A stretch of 7,939 bases of DNA. Source: Flavobacteriales bacterium. GTDB taxonomy: Bacteria > Bacteroidota > Bacteroidia > Flavobacteriales_F > PHOS-HE28. The translations under genes were made by a program, and so were the position numbers. The DNA lies in the NCBI GenBank assembly GCA_024640205.1, contig JAHEFL010000057.1, positions 1-7,939 of the forward strand, in the 5' to 3' direction. Below, in pieces: positions 1 to 5,397 of this stretch; positions within the stretch are counted from its first letter, which is position 1; each line of letters begins with the position of its first letter. The notes beneath the pieces were generated by a model. That model saw nothing but the letters and a program-made list of their open reading frames with translations. It ran no database searches and had not been told where the DNA came from.

Positions 1-34
1 CAGTGCAGAAGGTCCTTCTTGTCCTGCTTGAATG

Positions 35-62
35 AAAAAAGGCCTGGTGGGATCCAGGCCTT
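35..62 (-). terminator. Intrinsic terminator of trxA
   Basis: A perfect 9-bp inverted repeat (39-47 against 54-62, arm AAGGCCTGG on the plus strand) encloses a 6-nt loop. Read on the minus strand, the hairpin runs straight into six consecutive T residues (35-40, the first two also pairing in the stem). It lies about 33 bp after the trxA stop, where a Rho-independent terminator is expected. On the plus strand the stem is followed only by a short mixed pyrimidine stretch, so any termination of a plus-strand gene entering from the left would be weaker. Confidence 0.9.
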
Positions 63-94
63 CCTTCTATGGGTCAAACGGACGTGATGTTCCG

Positions 95-421
95 TCAGGC
101 GCTCACCAACTGCCCGTCCAATTTCTGGCTCAGCTGGCTCTTGGGAACGGCGCCCACGCTGCGGTCCACCACTTCACCGTTCTTGAAGAACAGGATGGTC
201 GGTATGCTGCGGATACCATACTTCATACTGATCTGCGCGTTGTGGTCGACATTGAGCTTTCCTATGACCGCCTTGCCGTCGTATTCCTTGCTCAGTTCCT
301 CAACGACCGGCCCTACCATACGGCAGGGGCCGCACCATTCCGCCCAAAAGTCCACAAGTACAGGTTTGTCACTTTTCAGAACGAGTTCCTCGAAATTGCT
401 GTCGGTCAGTTCGATCGCCAT
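95..421 (-). CDS. trxA: Thioredoxin
   Basis: This is a classical 108-residue cytoplasmic thioredoxin, a general protein-disulfide reductant normally recharged by thioredoxin reductase. The whole protein is one thioredoxin fold. It shows the WCGPC active site with Cys30 and Cys33, the buried Asp24 in the preceding VDFW strand, the KLNVD strand near residues 55-59, and the cis-proline loop SIPT with Pro74. Length matches the family (about 105-110) and there is no signal peptide, so this is the cytosolic form rather than a periplasmic TlpA/ResA-type protein. The ATG at 421 gives the canonical N-terminus. There is no Shine-Dalgarno sequence before it, as is common in Bacteroidota. It follows dnaE on the same strand after 233 bp containing its own likely promoter, and ends at a strong hairpin terminator. 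Electrons could go to ribonucleotide reductase or peroxiredoxins, possibly the OsmC protein nearby, but that link is inference. Confidence 0.97.
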   Translation of the reverse strand: MAIELTDSNFEELVLKSDKPVLVDFWAEWCGPCRMVGPVVEELSKEYDGKAVIGKLNVDHNAQISMKYGIRSIPTILFFKNGEVVDRSVGAVPKSQLSQKLDGQLVSA

Positions 422-505
422 GATGTTGTTTGCGCGCGAGGCGCTTTAAGATTCATACTAAGTTCAACTCCACCGTCCTTGGATTGCCTGGCATCCTTCG
501 GCCCG

Positions 506-513
506 CAAAGTTA
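506..513 (-). promoter_or_regulatory. Probable trxA promoter, -7 box
   Basis: On the minus strand this reads TAACTTTG, a perfect match to the TAnnTTTG -7 element of Bacteroidota primary-sigma promoters. It lies 84 bp upstream of the trxA ATG, which predicts a transcript starting near 498-500 with a leader of about 78 nt. I do not see a good TTG-type -33 box at the expected spacing (the sequence there is CCATGGCAAGG), so the call rests on the -7 box and its intergenic position. Confidence 0.55.
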
Positions 514-544
514 CCGCGCCTCAGCGAACTCCTTGCCATGGAAA

Positions 545-559
545 GGATCCTGCCGATCC
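545..559 (-). other. Small inverted repeat between dnaE and trxA
   Basis: GGATC (545-549) pairs with GATCC (555-559) around a 5-nt loop. On the minus strand the hairpin is followed by TTTCC. It could be a weak dnaE terminator or attenuator ahead of the trxA promoter, but the T-tract is short and the stem only 5 bp. Confidence 0.25.
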
Positions 560-598
560 GTCAGGTCGCGTGGATAGGAGTCCGACCTTAGGAAGGAT

Positions 599-616
599 GA
601 TGGGAGTGATCCCATC
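599..616 (-). other. Hairpin downstream of dnaE
   Basis: GATGGGA (599-605) and TCCCATC (610-616) form a perfect 7-bp stem with a 4-nt loop (GTGA on plus, TCAC on minus), about 39 bp past the dnaE stop. No T-tract follows on the minus strand, so it is not a standard intrinsic terminator. It may stabilise the dnaE mRNA 3' end or act with Rho. Read-through from dnaE into trxA therefore remains possible. Confidence 0.4.
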
Positions 617-654
617 GCTCCTGCAGGTCCGCATCAAAGTTCCCGGGATACCCG

Positions 655-3600
655 CTAATTCAGCGACCAGCTGATGTCAGAGATCCCATCCAGGCCGTGG
701 ATAAGTTCCTCTGTAAGTCCCACCGTGATCTTCTTGCTGGAGGCCTCCAGGGAAAGGTCCTCGGCCTGACATACCAACAGGATGTTCACCTTGCAATTGC
801 CTGGTGAGGACTTCAATAGATGTCCAAGTTCCGAGGTCAGGTGGTCACTAATGCGGTCCGCTTCCACCTTCAGGTTGAGCCTGGTGATATATTTTTCCCG
901 TGTATCGCTGAGCAGGTCGATGGAGTGGATCTTGAACTCCAACTGACCTTCATCCCTTCCCCATGTCCTGGCGCTGGCCCGCCCTTTGACGAAAAGAAGC
1001 GCCCCCTGCTGAAGGAAGATCTTGTATTTCAGGTAATCCTCGCTGAAGAGCATGAAGTCGTGGACGCCCTCATGATCCTCCATGCTAAAGCTGCCGAATG
1101 GCTTGCCGCTCTTTGCGATTCGGTGATCGGCCTTGGTGACGATGCCGGATAAGGCGATCTCCCGACCATTCAGCTTGGAAAGATCCTTCAACTCCGGGAG
1201 CGTAGCATTGCACAGGTACCTGATCTCCAAGCGATGATCATCCAAGGGATGCCCGCTGAGATAAAAACCGATGACCTCCTTCTCGTGATGCAGCTGTTCC
1301 AAGGCGCTCCAGCCTTCCACGGCTGGCACGGCAGGTTCGGGGATCGCGGCTTCCCCTTCGGCCATGTCGAACATGCTCACCTGCATACTGTCCGCTCCAT
1401 CCTGGTGTTGTTGGCCATATCGCACCAAGGTCTCGATGTACGTGGGTTTTCCCTCACCAGCACCATGGAAAAAGACCGCACGCTCCATACCTAGGCTGTC
1501 GAATGCGCCGCCATAGGCAAGACTTTCCAAGGCTTTCCGGTTCGCCGAACGCAGGTTGACCCGCCGCATCAGGTCATATACGTCGGAGTATGGACCGTTC
1601 TCCTTTCGCTCATTCACAATGGCTTCCACCGCTCCTTCACCAACACCCTTAATGGCACCGAGCCCGAAACGGATCTGTCCAGCCTTGTTCACGCTGAAGC
1701 GGTATTGACTTTCGTTCACATCGGGACCAAGGACGTGTATCCCCATGCGCCGACACTCTTCCATAAAGAAGGTGACCTTGTCGATGTTCGCCTGGTTGTG
1801 TGTTAGCACCGAGGCCATGTACTCCCCCGGATAATTGGCTTTCAGCCATGTCGTCTGGTAGGCTACGAACGCGTAGCAGGTCGAGTGCGATTTGTTGAAG
1901 GCGTATTGGGCGAAGGCCTCCCAGTCGGTCCAGATCTTGTCGCAGACCTTGGCGTCGAAACCGCGCTCTTTGGTGCCTTCCAGGAATTTGCCCTTCATTT
2001 TATCAAGCGTGGCGCGGTCCTTTTTGCCCATCGCTTTCCGCAGGATGTCCGCATCGCCTTTGCTGAACCCTGCCAACTTCTGGCTCAGGAGCATCACCTG
2101 CTCCTGGTACACGGTGATACCGTAGGTCTCGCCAAGGAACTCTTCCATCTCAGGAAGGTCGTATCTGATCGGCTCCAGCCCCAGCTTGCGCTTGATGAAG
2201 GTGGGTATGTATTCCAAGGGCCCGGGACGGTACAGGGCGTTCATGGCGATGAGGTCCGCGAACTGGTCCGGCTTCAGATCGCGCAGGTACTTCTGCATAC
2301 CAGCGCTCTCGAACTGGAACGTGCCATTGGTCTCGGCGCGCTGGTACAATCCGAACGTTTTCTCATCGTCCAATGGGATCGCATCAATATCGATCCGGGT
2401 ACCGTGATTGGCCTCGATCATCCGTAGTGCATCGCGGATGATGGTCAACGTCTTCAGGCCGAGGAAGTCCATCTTGATCACGCCCGCATCCTCCACGACA
2501 CGGCCGTCATACTGGGTCACCAGCATCGGGGAATCCTTGGTGGTGCATACCGGCAGGATCTCCTTCAGGTCGCTCGGAGCGATGATGAGCCCCGCTGCAT
2601 GGATCCCTACCCCGCGCACACTGCCTTCCAGCTTTTCCGCCTCGCGCAACACGTCCGCCGTGAGCTCTCCGTTCCCGAGGATCTCACGTAACTGCTTCAC
2701 ATTCGCTATCTCATCGCTGTTCAAATTTTCCTTTTCCTTAAGGCTTTTCGCTCCATCCAACGGCGCGTGCAGTACGCGTCCAAGTTCGATCCCCGGGCGT
2801 TCCGGCACAAGTTTGGAAAGCCTGTCCGCCTCATTCAAGGGCAGATCAAGCACGCGCGCCACATCGCGTATGCTCAGCTTGGCGGCCATGCTACCATAAG
2901 TCACGATCTGCGCCACCTGGTTCTGGCCATACTTCTCCACCACATAATCGATCACGCGCTGCCTTCCCTCGTCATCGAAGTCGGTATCGATATCGGGCAT
3001 GCTCTTGCGTTCCGGGTTCAGGAAGCGCTCGAAGAGCAGGTCGTACTTGATCGGGTCGATGTTCGTGATACCGATGCAATAGGCGACCGCGCTACCGGCT
3101 GCGCTACCCCGACCAGGACCGATCACCACGCCAATGTCACGACCATGATTGATGAAATCCTGCGTGATGAGGAAGTAGCCCGCGAACCCCATGGTGCGGA
3201 TGGTGAAGAGCTCGAAATCCAGACGCTCCTTGATCTTCGGGTCAAGGCTATCGATGCTGCCGTTCCCCTCGCCGAGCCATCGTTTCGCAGCCCCTTTGTA
3301 GACCAGGTCCTTCAGGTATTCATCCTGGTCGGCGAACCCGGCGGGGATCTCGTAGTTCGGTAGCAGGATGTCCTTCTTGAGCTTCAAGGGTTCCACCTTA
3401 TCCACGATGAGGTTGGTGTTCTCCAAAGCCTCGGGAACATCCTTGAACGCCTCGTGCATTTCCGACGTCGTCTTGAAGAAGAACTCATCGTTCGCGAATG
3501 CGAAGCGCGTGCCTTTCGGTTTGCTCTCCTCATCGTCAAAGTCCTTCGCACTAGGCGTGCTTTGTTTCTCGCCCGTGTTTATGCAAAGCAGGATGTCGTG

Positions 3601-4272
3601 CGCGTTGGCATCATCCCGCTCCACGTAGTGGCTGTCATTGGAGGCGATGATGGGGACCTTGTACTTCGCCGCCCACTTCATCAGTACGGCATTGACTTTA
3701 GCCTGGTCCGCAATGCCGTGGCGCTGCAGCTCGATGTAATAATCATCCCCGAAGAGGTCCAGCCACCATCTGAATTCCTGCTCGCCGGCTTCCTCGCCTT
3801 TGCGGAGAATTGTGCGCGGAACACTGGCCGCCAGGCAGCATGTCGTGGCGATGAGGCCAGCATGGTACTGCTGGACCAGCTCTTTGTCGATCCGCGGATA
3901 CTTGCTGTAGTAGCCTTCAATGAAACCCAGGCTGCATAGCTTGCTCAGGTTGGCATACCCTTCGGCATTCTTTGCAAGCAGCAGTTGATGATAACGGCGG
4001 TCCTTGTCCTCCCGCGTGAATGTCTTCTTGTGCCGATCCTCCACGAGGTAGAACTCGCAGCCCACGATGGGTTTCACCTTCAGGGTGCCATCCTCGTTTT
4101 TATGCTTCCCTGCCTCTGCCACGAATTTGAAGACACCGAACATGTTGCCATGGTCCGAAATGGCAAGGGCCGGCTGTCCGTCAGAGGCGGCTTTCTTATA
4201 TAGGTTCGGGATGGCCGAAGCACCGTCGAGGAGTGAGAATTGGGTGTGAACGTGGAGGTGGGAGAACTTCAT
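655..4272 (-). CDS. dnaE: DNA polymerase III alpha subunit (replicative)
   Basis: This is the catalytic subunit of the replicative DNA polymerase III holoenzyme, acting in the cytoplasm with the beta clamp and clamp loader. The 1205 residues follow the DnaE1 order. An N-terminal PHP domain (about 3-215) begins HLHVHTQFSLLDGA. The C-family polymerase core carries GPGRGSAAGS (385-394) and PDIDTDF, giving catalytic Asp429 and Asp431. Asp602 in KMDFLGLKTL is the third catalytic aspartate, and RKAMGKK (745-751) and FNKSHS (792-797) are further core motifs. A helix-hairpin-helix lies near 870-887 (GAIKGVGEGA), a QVSMF beta-clamp-binding motif at 964-968, and an OB-fold at about 1037-1103. E. coli DnaE is 1160 residues, so this is full length. 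PHP ligand candidates His7, His9, Asp16, His41, Glu73, His95, Cys146, Asp213 and His215 all appear present, unlike the decayed E. coli site. The ATG at 4272 puts HLHVHT at residue 5, as in homologues. It lacks the exonuclease insertion of PolC. trxA follows downstream and osmC lies upstream on the same strand. Confidence 0.98.
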   Translation of the reverse strand: MKFSHLHVHTQFSLLDGASAIPNLYKKAASDGQPALAISDHGNMFGVFKFVAEAGKHKNEDGTLKVKPIVGCEFYLVEDRHKKTFTREDKDRRYHQLLLAKNAEGYANLSKLCSLGFIEGYYSKYPRIDKELVQQYHAGLIATTCCLAASVPRTILRKGEEAGEQEFRWWLDLFGDDYYIELQRHGIADQAKVNAVLMKWAAKYKVPIIASNDSHYVERDDANAHDILLCINTGEKQSTPSAKDFDDEESKPKGTRFAFANDEFFFKTTSEMHEAFKDVPEALENTNLIVDKVEPLKLKKDILLPNYEIPAGFADQDEYLKDLVYKGAAKRWLGEGNGSIDSLDPKIKERLDFELFTIRTMGFAGYFLITQDFINHGRDIGVVIGPGRGSAAGSAVAYCIGITNIDPIKYDLLFERFLNPERKSMPDIDTDFDDEGRQRVIDYVVEKYGQNQVAQIVTYGSMAAKLSIRDVARVLDLPLNEADRLSKLVPERPGIELGRVLHAPLDGAKSLKEKENLNSDEIANVKQLREILGNGELTADVLREAEKLEGSVRGVGIHAAGLIIAPSDLKEILPVCTTKDSPMLVTQYDGRVVEDAGVIKMDFLGLKTLTIIRDALRMIEANHGTRIDIDAIPLDDEKTFGLYQRAETNGTFQFESAGMQKYLRDLKPDQFADLIAMNALYRPGPLEYIPTFIKRKLGLEPIRYDLPEMEEFLGETYGITVYQEQVMLLSQKLAGFSKGDADILRKAMGKKDRATLDKMKGKFLEGTKERGFDAKVCDKIWTDWEAFAQYAFNKSHSTCYAFVAYQTTWLKANYPGEYMASVLTHNQANIDKVTFFMEECRRMGIHVLGPDVNESQYRFSVNKAGQIRFGLGAIKGVGEGAVEAIVNERKENGPYSDVYDLMRRVNLRSANRKALESLAYGGAFDSLGMERAVFFHGAGEGKPTYIETLVRYGQQHQDGADSMQVSMFDMAEGEAAIPEPAVPAVEGWSALEQLHHEKEVIGFYLSGHPLDDHRLEIRYLCNATLPELKDLSKLNGREIALSGIVTKADHRIAKSGKPFGSFSMEDHEGVHDFMLFSEDYLKYKIFLQQGALLFVKGRASARTWGRDEGQLEFKIHSIDLLSDTREKYITRLNLKVEADRISDHLTSELGHLLKSSPGNCKVNILLVCQAEDLSLEASSKKITVGLTEELIHGLDGISDISWSLN

Positions 4273-4300
4273 TTCGCAGGGAGGACCGATGGCAGGGCCA

Positions 4301-4308
4301 CGAAGTTA
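4301..4308 (-). promoter_or_regulatory. Candidate dnaE promoter, -7 box
   Basis: The minus strand reads TAACTTCG, seven of eight positions of the Bacteroidota TAnnTTTG -7 consensus, 28 bp upstream of the dnaE ATG. A start site would fall near 4294-4296 with a leader of roughly 22-24 nt. No convincing -33 TTG is seen at the normal spacing. An inverted repeat (4315-4338) lies where the -33 region would be. Confidence 0.35.
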
Positions 4309-4314
4309 TCGGGC

Positions 4315-4338
4315 ACTGATCCGTCCTGGTCGATCAGT
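4315..4338. repeat. 7-bp inverted repeat upstream of dnaE
   Basis: ACTGATC (4315-4321) and GATCAGT (4332-4338) are perfect inverted arms separated by 10 nt, so arm centres are about 17 bp apart, between one and two helical turns. The element sits just upstream of the candidate dnaE -7 box, where a repressor or activator could bind. It could also form a hairpin in osmC read-through RNA. On the plus strand it is followed by TTTT, but there is no converging gene for that to terminate. Confidence 0.4.
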
Positions 4339-4344
4339 TTTCCA

Positions 4345-4357
4345 CGATCGCGGATCG
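4345..4357. repeat. 5-bp inverted repeat upstream of dnaE
   Basis: CGATC and GATCG are separated by 3 nt (GCG), lying between the 7-bp inverted repeat and the hairpin next to the osmC stop. Each arm contains a GATC tetramer. It is short and could be chance in a GATC-rich sequence; it is recorded because three such elements sit back to back in this gap. Confidence 0.3.
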
Positions 4358-4358
4358 A

Positions 4359-4372
4359 CACTGATGACAGTG
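4359..4372 (-). other. Small hairpin just after osmC
   Basis: CACTG (4359-4363) pairs with CAGTG (4368-4372) around a tetraloop, starting about 15 bp after the osmC stop. On the minus strand TCGATCC follows, with no T-tract. It may be a weak 3'-end structure for osmC, but is not a convincing intrinsic terminator on its own. Confidence 0.3.
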
Positions 4373-4386
4373 GCAAACGCGAATGT

Positions 4387-4848
4387 TCACCGGCTCCTGA
4401 CCTTGGCCAGATGCCGGACCGGGAAGTTCACGGATCGCGCGATGAAACAGTATTTGTGTACCTCGTCATGGAACCGCAAAGCCTTCTCCACCATGTGATC
4501 TTCCGCTACGACGACCACTGGGCGCAGCGTCACTTCCTGGAAGTATCCGCCGCCGTCCTTGGTCAGCGTCAGGTCACCCGAGGCCTGGTCCTCGTAATGC
4601 ACCACATTGATGCGCGCCCTGGCACAGAGTGCGAGGTAGGTGAGGAGATGGCACCCGCTCAGTGCGGCAACTAGCAGGTCTTCCGGGTTGTGCTTGCCCG
4701 GTTCTCCGTGGAATAGGGGATCCGCAGTAGCGACCAGCTCCGGCTTACCAGGTATGAGTATGCCATAGGAGCGATCGTAGGTCGCATAGGACGATGTGTT
4801 GTTCCCCTTCCAACCAAGAGTGAGCGAGTAGGTGTGCGTGTCCTGCAT
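4387..4848 (-). CDS. OsmC-family peroxiredoxin-like protein
   Basis: This is an OsmC/Ohr-superfamily protein of 153 residues. Family members are cytoplasmic, usually homodimeric thiol peroxidases that reduce organic hydroperoxides or peroxide. The characteristic block HNPEDLL (53-59) is followed by SGCHLLTYLALCA, giving the peroxidatic cysteine Cys66 with the conserved Glu56. The second cysteine is Cys134 in HKYCFIARSVNFPV near the C-terminus. This pairing matches the two-cysteine OsmC arrangement. It looks closer to the general OsmC/YhfA-like branch than to Ohr, but this cannot be settled by eye. I chose the ATG at 4848, which starts MQDTHTYSLTLGWKG, where homologues begin. A longer version would need a TTG at 4887 and add 13 residues with no family support. 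It is divergent from the NTF2-like gene with 55 bp between starts, and lies 114 bp upstream of dnaE on the same strand. No Shine-Dalgarno sequence is visible. Confidence 0.9.
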   Translation of the reverse strand: MQDTHTYSLTLGWKGNNTSSYATYDRSYGILIPGKPELVATADPLFHGEPGKHNPEDLLVAALSGCHLLTYLALCARARINVVHYEDQASGDLTLTKDGGGYFQEVTLRPVVVVAEDHMVEKALRFHDEVHKYCFIARSVNFPVRHLAKVRSR

Positions 4849-4903
4849 GGTGCGAAGGTCGTACCGATAGGGGTCCAGTGCATTCAAGAACTACATTCAC
4901 ACC
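4849..4903. promoter_or_regulatory. Divergent intergenic region, osmC and NTF2-like gene
   Basis: Only 55 bp separate the osmC ATG (minus) from the NTF2-like ATG (plus), so both promoters must lie here or inside the opposite gene. I see no full TAnnTTTG box on either strand. The nearest plus-strand match is TACATTCA at 4892-4899, which is too close to the ATG unless the transcript is nearly leaderless. Promoter positions are unresolved. Confidence 0.35.
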
Positions 4904-5356
4904 ATGTCACTGCTAACGGAATTCTATTCTGCCCTGCGGTCCCGCGATCCGGTCGCAATGGGTTCATGCTATCACCCGGAGGCGCGATTCCAGGATCCCG
5001 TTTTTCCTGATCTGGATGCCGAGGAGGTGCGGGCCATGTGGACCATGCTGTTGAAAGGAGGTACGGACCTGAAGTTCGACTTCGATGTACTCGAAGAGCA
5101 CGAGGGTGGAGGACGCGTGCGTTGGGATGCGTACTACACCTTTTCAAGTACGGGACGGAAGGTGCACAATCGTGCACTTTCACAATTCCAATTCAAGGAT
5201 GGCAAGATCCTATGGCAAACTGATTCGTTCAGTTTCTGGCGCTGGTCCCGGCAAGCATTGGGACCGCTGGGGTGGCTGCTTGGATGGACACCTCTTCTTC
5301 GGGACCGCGTTCGTGCCAGGGCTGCATCCAAGCTGCGCAAAGCAATGGCAGCATGA
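4904..5356 (+). CDS. NTF2-like (SnoaL-like) fold protein, function unknown
   Basis: This 150-residue protein has the look of the NTF2/SnoaL superfamily, a cone-shaped alpha+beta fold used by small enzymes and ligand-binding proteins. The N-terminal helix (LLTEFYSALRSRDP, 3-16) and the segment MGSCYHPEARFQDPVFP (19-35) match the usual opening of the fold. Antiparallel strands follow at about 55-65, 71-81, 86-97 and 101-110, the last containing the pattern F-x-DGKI-x-x-x-DSFSF. After the fold is a tail of about 35 residues rich in Trp, Leu and Arg (RWSRQALGPLGWLLGWTP, then a cationic helix 131-148), which I recall in some bacterial members. There is no signal peptide and no catalytic set clear enough to name a reaction. 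The ATG at 4904 gives the expected start. It is the only plus-strand gene here, divergent from osmC and convergent with the M1 peptidase gene 41 bp away. Confidence 0.8.
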   Translation: MSLLTEFYSALRSRDPVAMGSCYHPEARFQDPVFPDLDAEEVRAMWTMLLKGGTDLKFDFDVLEEHEGGGRVRWDAYYTFSSTGRKVHNRALSQFQFKDGKILWQTDSFSFWRWSRQALGPLGWLLGWTPLLRDRVRARAASKLRKAMAA

Positions 5357-5397
5357 ACTGCGACCAGTAAAGTTCAGAGCGGGGGAGATCCAAAGCC

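Noticed and set aside
32..577. 181-codon plus-strand frame over trxA and its upstream gap
   Set aside because: It starts inside the trxA terminator hairpin and is antisense to an unmistakable thioredoxin.
620..650. GAACTTTG after the dnaE stop as a second trxA promoter, and the nearby CCCGGG palindrome
   Set aside because: The -7-like box lacks the essential leading T, no -33 box is present, and the palindrome is a common GC-rich 6-mer.
1885..2427. 180-codon open frame antisense to dnaE
   Set aside because: It shadows a conserved part of the polymerase domain, has no family match that I recognise, and no promoter or start signal.
2767..3363. 198-codon open frame antisense to dnaE
   Set aside because: It lies fully inside dnaE on the opposite strand, its translation has no recognisable domain, and it is explained by the GC-biased codon use of dnaE.
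3454..3939. 161-codon open frame antisense to the PHP region of dnaE
   Set aside because: Shadow of a strongly conserved coding strand; low-complexity Val/Ala/Arg composition typical of antisense frames.
4240..4674. 144-codon plus-strand frame spanning the dnaE-osmC gap
   Set aside because: Mostly antisense to osmC; the gap itself is better explained by regulatory or RNA structure, and the peptide has no recognisable features.
4849..4887. Longer osmC start at TTG 4887
   Set aside because: It needs a rare start codon and adds 13 residues without family similarity; the ATG at 4848 matches the usual OsmC N-terminus.
5357..5397. Terminator between the convergent NTF2-like and M1 genes
   Set aside because: Only 4-5-bp pairings (ACTG/CAGT, GAACT/AGTTC) and no T-tract on either strand.
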